The position numbers and the translations under genes were made by a program. From positions 62,001 through 126,000 of the forward strand of contig JANCYW010000012.1 of assembly GCA_026184775.1 (NCBI GenBank): a stretch of DNA of 64,000 nucleotides, given 5' to 3'. This DNA comes from Cyanidium caldarium. Lineage: Eukaryota; Rhodophyta; Bangiophyceae; Cyanidiales; Cyanidiaceae. Under the pieces are notes generated by a model. It made no database searches, was not told the DNA's origin, and worked only from the letters and a program-made list of their open reading frames with translations. Shown here in pieces: positions 44,458-53,713 of the stretch (the stretch's first letter is position 1; each line of letters starts with the position of its first letter).

Positions 44458-45471
44458 TCACATGTAGGTGCCCTGTGCGACCGGCGTGGCGTACAGCGAG
44501 CCGTAACTAAAGTTGACGCCCAGCCGGATGGTCAGCGGTATGTGGCCGTCGCCGAAACGAAGTCGGGTAACGCGTCGTTTCTCGGCGGTTTGATGGCGCT
44601 CCAGACGCGGTCGCGGCAACAGCAACTTGTGTTGCACGCCGGCCACCAAATGCGGCCGCGTGCCGTCGCGAGGCGGCACCCAGCTGGCGTGCAGGAACAC
44701 AAACGAGCGCGGCAGGATGTTGCGCCGCTGCGTCTTGCCGCGCGCAGTGCGCTCCAGCACGTTCACCTCCAGGCGCTGCAAATAATCCCACTCTAAACCC
44801 CACCAGGTGCTGCTCTGTGGCGACAGCACGAGCGTGTTGAAGCGCCGGGCTTCCTTGCTGGCTTCGCTCTCCCAAAAGTGCAGCCAGGGCATGGCGATAT
44901 TCACACCGGCCTTGAAGTACACCCGGCCGGGCATGCGGAACTCGCGCAGCTGCTCCCACAGCGGCGGCACGGCGTGCTCGGAAGCTGCCCCGCTGCCGCC
45001 CGCTGGCGGCAGCCATCGTCGGCTGTGGCCGACGGTGCGCCGCCTTACACCTGCGTCCGCGTCTTCGTCCGTGCGGTCCTGGTAGATCTGACCGCTCTCC
45101 ATCGCCAGCGCCGTTCGCACCGGGTCCTTGGTCGGGTGCAGCCGCATTCGCATCGATAGCTTCAGCAGCGGCACATCCAGCGGGCTGCGCTTCATCAGCC
45201 GAAACAGCGACAACACCCCCGACGCCCGTATGGGGAACACATACGGATCGCGCCCCGCCACCAGGTTCTGCATCTGAAAATGCGAGTTCCACACCTGAAA
45301 GAAGGTGACGGCAGGCACCCGCCGCTGATAGTCCCACGCGCAAAACCGATCCGACGCGAACCGGAGCACCGTCTGGCCCGGCGACCGCTCCCAGCTCGAC
45401 GCCGCCGGCAGCGGCGGCAACAGCTCCCCACCCACCACCAACGTGTCCGTCACACTGATGTTGGTCTGCAT
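44458..45471 (-). CDS. Unknown protein, possible outer-membrane beta-barrel
   Basis: This is a 337-residue protein of unrecognised family. It lacks hydrophobic helices, but alternates polar and hydrophobic residues in short strands (TVLRFASDRFCAW, VTFFQVWNSHFQM, GRVYFKAGVNIAM, WGLEWDYLQRLEVNVLER, HLVAGVQHKLLLP). It ends with PLTIRLGVNFSYGSLYATP. This pattern suggests a beta-barrel of the plastid or mitochondrial outer membrane. The start MQTNISVTDTL is preferred; the frame is open to 45936 through the (GATC)n repeat, whose translation is implausible. Confidence 0.6.
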   Translation of the reverse strand: MQTNISVTDTLVVGGELLPPLPAASSWERSPGQTVLRFASDRFCAWDYQRRVPAVTFFQVWNSHFQMQNLVAGRDPYVFPIRASGVLSLFRLMKRSPLDVPLLKLSMRMRLHPTKDPVRTALAMESGQIYQDRTDEDADAGVRRRTVGHSRRWLPPAGGSGAASEHAVPPLWEQLREFRMPGRVYFKAGVNIAMPWLHFWESEASKEARRFNTLVLSPQSSTWWGLEWDYLQRLEVNVLERTARGKTQRRNILPRSFVFLHASWVPPRDGTRPHLVAGVQHKLLLPRPRLERHQTAEKRRVTRLRFGDGHIPLTIRLGVNFSYGSLYATPVAQGTYM

Positions 45472-45924
45472 CACCGACGCAGCACGCCCACAAACGTCTC
45501 CTCGCCGAACCGCGCCCACGCTCCCCACGTCTCCGTCCAGACCGACACCCCCGCCGCCGATGGCTTGCGCGAGCGCCCCACTCCAATGACCCCAACACTC
45601 AGTACGCCTTCCGTCCCAATCCGTGATCACCCCACACCGCGCCAACAACAACCACAACCACAACACCCAATCACCTCCCCGTCCACTGGTAACCGAGCCC
45701 GCAGCCGCCACGACCACCCGCACGCCTGCGTCCACCGCGCCTGCCCTCCGCGTTTCGTCGCCAGCCGTGGCGGACGCCGCGATCGATCGATCGATCGATC
45801 GATCCAAATCGAAATCGAAAGCGCGTCGGGCGGCGGCGCATTTGAAACGCGACGCGACGGAAAACCGTTTTTCGGTCGGGCGCACGGAAGGTGAGTGTGA
45901 TCGGTGGGGACGCGGCAGGGCAGG
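45472..45924. other. Divergent promoter with (GATC)6
   Basis: This 453-base spacer lies between the divergent beta-barrel-like gene and EXO1, with a perfect (GATC)6 tract at 45781-45804 followed by AAATCGAAATCGAAA. Confidence 0.6.
45781..45804 (+). repeat. (GATC)6 tetranucleotide repeat
   Basis: Six perfect GATC units, each self-complementary, lie about 120 bp upstream of the EXO1 start. A shorter CGATCGATCGAT run occurs just after the GH13 stop near 39931. Confidence 0.95.
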
Positions 45925-47592
45925 ATGGGCATACACTCCTTGCTGCCGGTGCTAAAGCCGATATGTTTCGAGCGGCACATATCCGAGTTCCGGCACGGGA
46001 GAGCGGGCGTTGACGGCTACTCTTGGTTGCACAAGGGGGCGGCGAGCTGTGCGGTGGAGCTATGCACCGGCGGGGAGACGGCGGCCGAGCGGGCACGCGG
46101 TTGTCGGCGGTATGTGGAGTATTTCATGTTGCGGGTGCGAATGTTGCGGCACTATCAGGTGGAGCCGGTGGTGGTGTTCGATGGCGGGCGGGTGCCGGCC
46201 AAGGAGCGCACTGAGCAGGACCGGCGGCGGTCGCGGGACAAGCACCTGGCGCTGGGACGGCGGGAGCTGGCGCGCGGCAACCTGGCTGCTGCCGAGGCGT
46301 TTCTGCAGCGCGCTGTGGACGTGACGCCGCACATGGCCTTGGAGGTGATACGGGAGCTGCGCAAGGCCGGCGTGGCCTACTGCGTGGCGCCGTACGAAGC
46401 CGACGCCCAGCTGGCCTATCTGTCGCGGCACGAGCTGGTCGACGTGATCATCACCGAGGACTCGGACCTGGTGGTGTACCGTGCCAAGCGCATCTTCTTC
46501 AAGATGGATCGCTATGGCTACGGGGAGCTGTTCGAGTACCGCAACCTCGGCGCCATCAACGAGCCCAACCTGCTCACGTTCACGCCCGAGATGCTGATGT
46601 GGATGTGCGTGCTCGCCGGTTGCGACTTTTTCGAGGGCGTGCCCGGTGTGGGCGTGCGACGGGCGCATCAGCTGGTGTTCCGACACCGCCGCCTGGAGCG
46701 CATCTTCCACGCCATCCGCACCAACCCCAAACTGAGCGCGCCGCCCGATCTAGAGGACGGTGTGCGTCGCGCCGTACTGGCCTTCACCTGTCACTGGGTG
46801 TACGATCCGACGCGCGTCCAGCTGTTGCACCTCGACAAGCCGCCCGCCCACGTCAGCGCCGCCGAACTGGAGGCCGCCATTGGCGCTCCCCTGTCCGATG
46901 CAGATGCCGCCGCCATCGCTGCGGCGCGTCTGTGTCCGCTGACGCGAGAGCCGCTCGGACAGGAGACAGAGATGTGGGGCGAGGCGACCGTCACCGAGCC
47001 GACGACCGCCGCACAACCGTCGCCCAGCCACCGCAGTCTGGTGCGGAGAGGCGGACGCGAATTCTGGGCTCGCGTCGCCAAGACGGTAGCCACCAAACGT
47101 GTCCTCGCCATGCAGAGCGGACCGAGTGACGCGCCCGGTGATGCGTCGTCACGCCTGGCTGTTGGGCGCGCACGAGGCGGCAAGGTCGATGCGGACGCAG
47201 GGACCGCCTGGCCACCTGTGCGCCCCGACGACACTATAACAAAGCAGCCACGCCAGACGTCGCCAGCGTTCAACAACAGTCATTCGCGCGACGGCACGTC
47301 GCCACCCCCCTCGGACCGGGACGACTCGTGCACAGCTCGCACCGCGGACGCAGAGGACCACGCGCGCGGCGCCGCCTCTGCAGCGACGAGCGACGACTTG
47401 CAGCTGTCGCTCGTGACCCAGGCATCCTCGCCGGACGTTATCGCCCTCGCCACCCCGCCGCCAAAGCTCGGGCGCCCATCCCGCTGGTCCAAACGCGCCG
47501 CTGCGTCCCGCGAGCAGTGCGGCCCCTCCCCCGGCAACCACTCGCCCACGCCACCCGTCGACTCGCAACGTTACGCACGCACACCGCAGTGA
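45925..47592 (+). CDS. EXO1: Exonuclease 1 (EXO1)
   Basis: EXO1 is a 5'-3' exonuclease and flap endonuclease of mismatch repair and recombination. The 555-residue protein starts at MGIHSLLPVLKP, the XPG/FEN N-region. It follows with VDGYSWLHKGA, VVFDGG and the helical arch. The XPG-I part is VAPYEADAQLAYLS and the acidic cluster ITEDSDLVVY; the H2TH region is LAGCDFFEGVPGVGVRRAH. The LLPVLKP and YSWLHKGA pieces separate EXO1 from FEN1. The C-terminal ~230 residues are disordered, Ser/Thr/Arg-rich, as in other EXO1 proteins. Confidence 0.93.
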   Translation: MGIHSLLPVLKPICFERHISEFRHGRAGVDGYSWLHKGAASCAVELCTGGETAAERARGCRRYVEYFMLRVRMLRHYQVEPVVVFDGGRVPAKERTEQDRRRSRDKHLALGRRELARGNLAAAEAFLQRAVDVTPHMALEVIRELRKAGVAYCVAPYEADAQLAYLSRHELVDVIITEDSDLVVYRAKRIFFKMDRYGYGELFEYRNLGAINEPNLLTFTPEMLMWMCVLAGCDFFEGVPGVGVRRAHQLVFRHRRLERIFHAIRTNPKLSAPPDLEDGVRRAVLAFTCHWVYDPTRVQLLHLDKPPAHVSAAELEAAIGAPLSDADAAAIAAARLCPLTREPLGQETEMWGEATVTEPTTAAQPSPSHRSLVRRGGREFWARVAKTVATKRVLAMQSGPSDAPGDASSRLAVGRARGGKVDADAGTAWPPVRPDDTITKQPRQTSPAFNNSHSRDGTSPPPSDRDDSCTARTADAEDHARGAASAATSDDLQLSLVTQASSPDVIALATPPPKLGRPSRWSKRAAASREQCGPSPGNHSPTPPVDSQRYARTPQ

Positions 47593-47771
47593 CGGTCACC
47601 ATCACCGCGTCCACCCGATTTCTTTGCCCGACGCTGACGCGACCCTAAACGTGCCCCGCTCTGCACCACCTCGTTCCTGACCGACGCGACCGCGGTCTCG
47701 CGCCCGGCTCGGGTCACGTCCTGGCGCGGCGCTGCGACAGAAAAGAGGTCGGAGCAGGGCGCGAGACCGCG

Positions 47772-48896
47772 GTGTTGGCGGGCGTCATGTTCGTCACTGG
47801 CGGCTTTGCCCATTGCACCAGATGGCGTACCGGTCCCTGGCCGCGCTCGTCGGCGCTACCGGGTGGCCGACGACCGGCGGTACCTGGCGGTGTTGGCCGG
47901 CTGCGCATGGGCGTCGGCAACACGTTCGGGCGGCTGTTCCGGGTGACCACGTTTGGGGAGTCGCACGGCGCCGGGGTGGGCGTGGTGATCGACGGCTGTC
48001 CGCCGCGGTTGCCGCTGTGCAAGGAGGACGTGCAGGGCGAGCTGCGGCGGCGACGTCCGGGCCAGTCGCGGCTGACGACGCCGCGCTCCGAGGACGACGA
48101 CGCGGAGATTCTGTCGGGTGTGATCGACGGGCTGACCACCGGCACGCCCATAGCCATGTTGGTGCGCAACAAGGACCAGCGTTCGGGAGACTACGACGCC
48201 ATGGCGCTGCGGTATCGGCCGTCGCACGCGGACGCCACCTACGACGCCAAGTACGGCATTCGGACGGTGGCCGGCGGCGGGCGGTCGTCGGCGCGAGAGA
48301 CCATCGGGCGAGTGGCCGCGGGTGCGGTGGCCCGAAAAGTGCTGCAGCGGTACGCGGGGGTGGAGATTGTGGCCTACGTCCGGTCGGTCAAGGATGTGGC
48401 CGCGACCGCGGTGGACCCCGAGTCGGTGACCGCGGCCGACGTGGAGTCGAACATGATACGCTGCCCGGATGCGGCTGTGGCCGAGCAGATGATCGCGCTC
48501 ATCGATGAGATTCGCAAGTCGGGCAACAGCGTCGGCGGGGTGGTGGAGTGCGTGGCACGCAACGTGCCCGCCGGCTGGGGCTCGCCGGTGTTCGACAAAC
48601 TCGAAGCGGACCTGGCCAAGGCGCTGATGTCGCTGCCGGCCAGCAAGGCGTTCGAGGTCGGCTCCGGCTTTGCGGGCACCCTGCTCACCGGCCACGAGCA
48701 CAACGACCCGTTCTACCGAGGCACCGACGGCCGCACCCGCACCGCCACCAACCGGTCCGGCGGCATCCAGGGCGGTATCTCCAACGGCGAGACGATCGTG
48801 CTGCGCGTCGCCTTCAAGCCCACCTCCACCATCGGCCGCGAACAAGACACGGTCACCCGCACCGGCGAAGAGACCACCTTGCGCGGCAAGGGTCGA

Positions 48897-48931
<35 letters not shown>

Positions 48932-49100
48932 GGTAGAGGCCATGGTGGCGCTGGTGCTGGTCGACCATCTGATGCAACACCAAGCGCAGTGCTCACTGTT
49001 CCCGAGCGACAGCGCGCACGCCCCCAACGCGCTCGGCAAGGCAGCACCCGCCGATACCGTCCTCGGTGCACAACAGCGAGCACAACGGATAAATGAGTGA
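47772..49100 (+). CDS. aroC: Chorismate synthase
   Basis: Chorismate synthase is the last step of the shikimate pathway: EPSP to chorismate with reduced FMN, in the plastid of algae. The core from [21 protein letters not shown] shows all signatures: [54 protein letters not shown] and [14 protein letters not shown]. About 45 residues precede the core, forming an Arg/Gly/Pro-rich, acid-poor leader consistent with a plastid transit peptide. It is 442 residues against about 360-390 for bacterial enzymes, the difference being the leader. Confidence 0.95.
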
Positions 49101-49416
49101 TATTGGCGAGTGCCCGGGGAGAGAGAGAGAGAGAGCGGGAGTGTCAAGTGTCCTCCATAACCGTAGCTCGCCTCGGCCTTTCTCTCGACGCCAGCAGGCA
49201 TCGGAATCGACTCACACACCCGCACACCCACTTGCACTCGCCATCGTTCGGCGTGCGGTTTCGCGGTCGGCATCGCGCACGCCGCCGTCCCGCGACAGGG
49301 GCGTTTACGGTCGCAGAGGTGGGTGCGCCATCGAGTGGGGTGCGGGCGGGCAAAGGATTTGGGCGTAGCTGGCGGTAGTGACCTGTGGAGGCGGTGGTGG
49401 GGAGTGGGAGGCGAGA
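49101..49416. other. Intergenic with (GA)n
   Basis: This 316-base spacer between two plus-strand genes has a (GA)n tract at about 49121-49136. Nothing else was recognised. Confidence 0.5.
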
Positions 49417-51399
49417 ATGTCGGCGGACGGGGGTGCTGGTGACTCGGGCGGCGGGTTCTCGTTGGGTCGATACGTGCGGGCGCTGTACACATCGTCGTTC
49501 CGTCGCAAGGCCATCACGCAGCTGAACGCCGAGTCGATTCGATCTCATCCCGAGTCGAGCCGGGTGCTGACGCTGTTGGACTTGGTATTTGTGGGGGTGG
49601 CGGGCACGCTGGGGGCGGGCATCTTTCTGTTGCTGGGGCGGGCTGCGCGCGAGGTGGCCGGCCCGGCGGTGTGTGTGTCGTTTGCGTTGGCGGCGGCGGT
49701 GTGCGGGCTGGTCGGTTTGGCGTATGCGGAGATGTCTTCGCGGGTGCCGGCTTGTGGCGGCGCGTATTCGTTTGCGTACGCGGCGCTGGGCGAGTTGTGC
49801 GCGTTCACCGTCGGCTGGTGCCTGTCGCTGGAGTATGGCGTCGCCAGCGCGGCGATAGCCCGCTCGTGGGCGAGCTACTTGCGAGCGGGCTTTTTCGGTG
49901 AGACCGAACAGGCCGAGCCCGGTCGGGGCCCGTCGGTGTTGGCGGCGCTGCTCATCCTGGTGCTGACGCTGACGTTGTGCTCCGGCATGCGCGAGGGCCG
50001 CTACATGATCGGCATCTCCACGTTGGTATTCTCGGCGGTGATTCTGGTGGTATTTTTGGGCGGCGTTCTATATGTGCGGCCGCACAACTGGCTGCCGTTT
50101 GCGCCTTTTGGGCTTAGCGGTGTCTATGCGGGCGCCGCGTCGGTCTTCTTCGCCTACGTCGGCTTCGACGAGGTGGCCACGGTCGCCGAGGAGTCGCTGA
50201 ATCCGTCGAGAAATGTGCCGCTGGCCATGATCATTTCGCTGGTGGTGGTGACGACGGTGTATGCACTGGCATGCGTCATTGTCACCGGCATGGTGCCGTT
50301 CACGGCCATTTCGATGTCGGCGCCGTTCGCGGCGGCGTTTCGAGCGGTGGGCAGCGAGCTGCTGGCCAAACTGGTGTCGTTGGGCACGGTGATCGGGCTG
50401 CAGAACACCGCAATGGTGTCACTGGTGGCGCAGCCGCGGCTCTTCATGGCCATGGCGCGAGACGGCTTGCTGCCGGAGATATTCTCTGAAGTGAGCGGTT
50501 CGGGCAACGCGCCGCGCGCGGCCACCCTGCTGTGCGGCTGCGCCGTGGCGTTTCTGGCGTTATTCGCACCGTTGGAGGCGCTCACCGATCTGGTGAGCGG
50601 TGGCACGCTGGTGGCATTTGCCGCAGTGTGCGCTTCGCTGCTGCGCACGCGGCTCATTGTGAGCGGTCATGGTCGCGACGCCTCCATTCTGCTGGCGCTG
50701 CTCACGCTCAGTTGCATCTTAAGCGGCGCGGTGTGGCGTCTGAGCGCGCCGGGCCTCGCGTCTGCTGCTGCCGGCGCTCTGGTGGCCTCGCTGCCGATGG
50801 TGCTGCTGGCGCGAGTGCCGCTCACCACCGAGGCCGAGCCGCCGCCGTTCGTCTGTCCCTACGTGCCGTGGGTGCCCGCGCTGGGCATGCTCTCCTCAGT
50901 GTCCTTGATGTTCCGCCTGAGCAGCGCTGGCCTGCTGATGCTACTGATATGGATCAGCGTCGGGCTGGTCATTTACGTGCTCTACGGTTTCCGACACTCG
51001 CTCACCACGTACAACTTGCCGCCCGATGTGGTGTCCAATGTGCCACCCTCGTGGCGACTGAACAGCGGCGCCGCGGCAGTCGACGGCCCCGCCAGCAGCT
51101 CGACCGGCTGGACATCGACCGCGTCACCGCTCCCCAAAGGCATGCACGGGTGGTCGGGCGCTGCACGCTCGGCGGAGTTGTTCAATGCGCACGACGATTT
51201 CCTGCAGGAGATGGAAGCGCGAGACGACTCCGATGGGCACGACGAACTGAGCGCCTCGTTTAGCGACGAGCCAGAGGAGAGTGAAAACGCGTCAGCGTCG
51301 TCGTTGCCCAGCGACGACGGGCTGGAGATGCGAGCGCCCCGAGTGGCAGCCGCCAGTGTGCCGCGCGAAGCGTCCGACGCCTCGTCGTGCATGCGGTGA
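49417..51399 (+). CDS. Cationic amino acid transporter (CAT/SLC7-like, APC superfamily)
   Basis: The 660-residue plasma-membrane or vacuolar transporter imports basic amino acids in known relatives. It starts with a cytosolic segment and the CAT-type lead-in LTLLDLVFVGVAGTLGAGIFLLLGRAA (substrate-binding GxGxG turn in helix 1). Further hydrophobic helices include AVCGLVGLAYAEM, CSGMREGRYMIGIS, ASVFFAYVGFDEVATVAEE (helix 6 FGFD-type), and FLALFAPLEALTDLVSGG. About fourteen hydrophobic segments occur, the number seen in CATs. The final ~130 residues are a cytosolic acidic/Ser-rich tail (HDDFLQEMEARDDSDGHDEL), a possible trafficking region. Confidence 0.9.
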   Translation: MSADGGAGDSGGGFSLGRYVRALYTSSFRRKAITQLNAESIRSHPESSRVLTLLDLVFVGVAGTLGAGIFLLLGRAAREVAGPAVCVSFALAAAVCGLVGLAYAEMSSRVPACGGAYSFAYAALGELCAFTVGWCLSLEYGVASAAIARSWASYLRAGFFGETEQAEPGRGPSVLAALLILVLTLTLCSGMREGRYMIGISTLVFSAVILVVFLGGVLYVRPHNWLPFAPFGLSGVYAGAASVFFAYVGFDEVATVAEESLNPSRNVPLAMIISLVVVTTVYALACVIVTGMVPFTAISMSAPFAAAFRAVGSELLAKLVSLGTVIGLQNTAMVSLVAQPRLFMAMARDGLLPEIFSEVSGSGNAPRAATLLCGCAVAFLALFAPLEALTDLVSGGTLVAFAAVCASLLRTRLIVSGHGRDASILLALLTLSCILSGAVWRLSAPGLASAAAGALVASLPMVLLARVPLTTEAEPPPFVCPYVPWVPALGMLSSVSLMFRLSSAGLLMLLIWISVGLVIYVLYGFRHSLTTYNLPPDVVSNVPPSWRLNSGAAAVDGPASSSTGWTSTASPLPKGMHGWSGAARSAELFNAHDDFLQEMEARDDSDGHDELSASFSDEPEESENASASSLPSDDGLEMRAPRVAAASVPREASDASSCMR

Positions 51400-51474
51400 T
51401 GCCCGACCCTAAACGACGATGCTTTGCACGCCTTGCCACGGCCGCCTACCGCGCAGAGGCACATCGTTGCTCGG

Positions 51475-52239
51475 TTACCTCCTGGCCTCTTTGAGCGACG
51501 CTGGCAGCGTCTCCACCAGGCCCACGCACGCATCCTCGAGAAGGTCCAGCACGCGCTCAAAGCCGCCGGCGCCGCCGTACCAGGGATCCGGCACCGAGCG
51601 CACGTTTTGAAACTTGCGACAGTACTCCGTCACCAAATGCACCTTCTGGTCGGCCAACCGCTGGTACCGCTCACCCCAGTGGACAGCGGCTCGCCGAATC
51701 TCCCGCACGTTGCTGTCATCCATGCCCACAATGAGGTCGAACCGCTCGAGGTCGTCCGGGCGCAGCGGGCGCGACGTGGAGGAGATCTTCACGCCGCGCT
51801 TCGCCGCAGCCGCCACCATGCGCGGATCCGCCGCATCGCCCTCGTGGTAACTCCAACCGTTCTCCACGTACCAGTCCGGGTTGCCGCCGCCCGTTCCACA
51901 CGAGTCCACGAAGACGCGCTCCGCCAGTCCGCGCTCCTCCAGAAGCTTCTTCAGAAGGGCCTCCGCCGTGGGCGATCGGCACAAGTTGCCCAAGCACACC
52001 GTCAGAATGCCATATTTGTCTCCCGAGTGGGATTGGTGGGAGTCACCCGAAGTCGCCCGCCACGGCATGCGTCGGACCACCGTCGCCGCCCGAGCACTCG
52101 CGCCGAGAACCGTCGAGGTAACACCTGGCGCCCGGTGCACCCGCAGCCTGCACGACGTAGAAGGGCGCTGGTGGGTGTGACGCCGCGTCGACAAGCCGCA
52201 ACCCAACGGTGCCACGCCGCGGACCCGCGCCACAAACAT
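51475..52239 (-). CDS. Low-molecular-weight protein tyrosine phosphatase, probably plastid
   Basis: The catalytic domain from about residue 75 has the P-loop VCLGNLCRSPTAEALL (CX5R, Cys nucleophile). It has the general-acid loop near the end, PDPWYGGAGGFERVLDLLEDAC (DPWY Asp), and IVGMDDSNVREIR. The VCLGNLCRSPxAE form and DPWYGG are typical of cyanobacterial/plant plastid LMW-PTPs. The ~70-residue leader (MFVARVRGVAPLGCGLSTRR) is basic and Ser/Thr-rich without acids, as in a plastid transit peptide. The frame is open to 52797, but that extension overlaps the neighbouring gene. Confidence 0.92.
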   Translation of the reverse strand: MFVARVRGVAPLGCGLSTRRHTHQRPSTSCRLRVHRAPGVTSTVLGASARAATVVRRMPWRATSGDSHQSHSGDKYGILTVCLGNLCRSPTAEALLKKLLEERGLAERVFVDSCGTGGGNPDWYVENGWSYHEGDAADPRMVAAAAKRGVKISSTSRPLRPDDLERFDLIVGMDDSNVREIRRAAVHWGERYQRLADQKVHLVTEYCRKFQNVRSVPDPWYGGAGGFERVLDLLEDACVGLVETLPASLKEARR

Positions 52240-52466
52240 ACACGCGTCGCTGTGCGGCGTGCAAGTCGCGACACGCTGAGCGACCGAACGAGAACGGAGC
52301 GGAGCGGATGCGACGCATCCACTGTGGTCGCCCACGAGGGGCCAAGTCCTGCGGAGCGGTGAAGGGCGAGGCGGGCACCAGGGCAAAGAGAGAGACCTAA
52401 AAGACTGTTGCGGGTGGGGCGTGCAGCGTCGCTCCACCCGACTTGTGTCGCTGCCGACTCCTGAGC

Positions 52467-53159
52467 TCACTTGTCTTTCCGCTGCCAGTAAATGCCCAGC
52501 ATACCGAACACGCGCTCCTTCTGCTCGCGACGCATGTGCGTGGCCGGTCCCAGAGATATCACCACGCCACATTCGATGGCCGCCTCCATCATGTCCACTA
52601 GAGGCACATCGTACTCCTCGGCGAGCTCCTCCAGCGTCTCGTCCACGTACCAGTCGTACACGTCGTCTTTGCCAACGCCGTGGATGCGGTCGACGAATGC
52701 GCCTACCTGCTCTGCGGTTGCGTTCATGCGGACCAGCGAGTCTTGCGGTCGAATCGGGAGCGAAAACCCAATATCCACCAGCAGCTCCAACACCCATTCA
52801 AGCGGCACGTGGTAGTCCGATGCGAGCTGCGCAAAACTCGAGCCACTCAACGTGCCATCCGCGGCCTCACTCGATGGCGAGCTGAATGGTGCCGCGGCCG
52901 TTTGCGGCGGCGCCGGTGATGGCGTATTCGTGTTCCATTCATCCAGAACGCCCGTGCGGGCAAGCCCCTGCAGCACGGGTGGCAAGTAGTCCACGATCTG
53001 CGCCATCTTCAGTTCCGGCTCTGGCTCGACGCTGGCCTTGTACTCCAGGAACGCTGCGAAATCCTCGTCCTCACCAGCGTCGTCGGCGCTCTCTGGTTCT
53101 TTTGATGCCACGCACAAAACAGTCCTGCGGCAAATGCGGAAGCGAAGAGGACACTCCAT
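52467..53159 (-). CDS. Putative plastid protein with two similar helical modules
   Basis: The family is not recognised with certainty. The N terminus (MECPLRFRICRRTVLCVASK) is basic and looks like an organelle leader; an upstream Met at 53273 would lengthen it. Acidic and Pro-rich linkers follow. Two related modules of about 45 residues are visible: FAQLASDYHVPLEWVLELLVDIGFSLPI and LEELAEEYDVPLVDMMEAAIECGVVISL. Each is a helix-turn-helix-like LxxLAxxYxVPLxxxxExxxxxG motif followed by a short loop, with GKDDVYDWYVDETLEE between. IF2-N-like modules use the same pattern. The role is unknown; DNA or RNA binding is possible. Confidence 0.65.
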   Translation of the reverse strand: MECPLRFRICRRTVLCVASKEPESADDAGEDEDFAAFLEYKASVEPEPELKMAQIVDYLPPVLQGLARTGVLDEWNTNTPSPAPPQTAAAPFSSPSSEAADGTLSGSSFAQLASDYHVPLEWVLELLVDIGFSLPIRPQDSLVRMNATAEQVGAFVDRIHGVGKDDVYDWYVDETLEELAEEYDVPLVDMMEAAIECGVVISLGPATHMRREQKERVFGMLGIYWQRKDK

Positions 53160-53273
53160 ACAGCGCGCAAGGTGAACGAATGAAGCATCCGGTAGTTTCT
53201 TCCTTCCCTGTCGTGAGCGTGGGTTCCAGACCGAGCTCACAAAGCCCGAAAACAGGACGGGGTGGTCACGCAT

Positions 53274-53713
53274 GAATTGAAGAAGCCGGTCGTGCCCCTC
53301 TGGAGCCGCAGCTGCGCGTCGTCGTGCAGTCCGACGAGGTGGACGCCCACTATCGGCGCGATGCAGTTCTGCGCTTGCAACGCTCTCCGCCAGCGCGTGG
53401 GGACGGCACGAACGGCGCCGACCGTATCACGAACCGAACGCCGACAGACACCGCGAAACCGCGGCAAAATGTCTCTCGGAAAAGTATGCCGCGCGTTGTT
53501 CATACAAACAGGCGCCGTCGCCGGTGCGCTGCCACTTTTGTCCGTAAAATAACTATGTCGGAGGGCACAGGGAGCACTTTCGAAGGAAAGCCGCTGAATG
53601 AGGGCGTTGGACGATAGAAAAAGTGGGAAAAATACTCGTTCCCATTCAGAAATTGGGAAAACATTTCGGCGACAAGAATATCTGACAAATTTGGTTTCTG
53701 CGTGAATGACGCT
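53274..53713. other. Intergenic, lower-GC tail region
   Basis: This 440-base spacer turns noticeably AT-rich from about 53530, just past the 3' end of the CDF-like gene. A small inverted repeat (TTCCCA...TGGGAA) lies at 53639-53659. No gene was seen. A 15-base U6-like match at its right edge is rejected elsewhere. Confidence 0.45.

Noticed and set aside
45472-45936. N-terminal 155-codon extension of the beta-barrel-like gene through (GATC)6.
   Set aside because: It would encode a run of DRSIDRSI and Gly/Val-rich text in the EXO1 divergent promoter. The downstream Met gives a sensible protein.
37032-46000. Biosynthetic or defence gene cluster because of several bacterial-looking genes (DUF1295, GH13, PD-(D/E)XK).
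   Set aside because: The genes are on mixed strands, each with its own targeting leader or promoter spacing, and interleaved with PRMT1 and EBP2. No shared pathway is evident.
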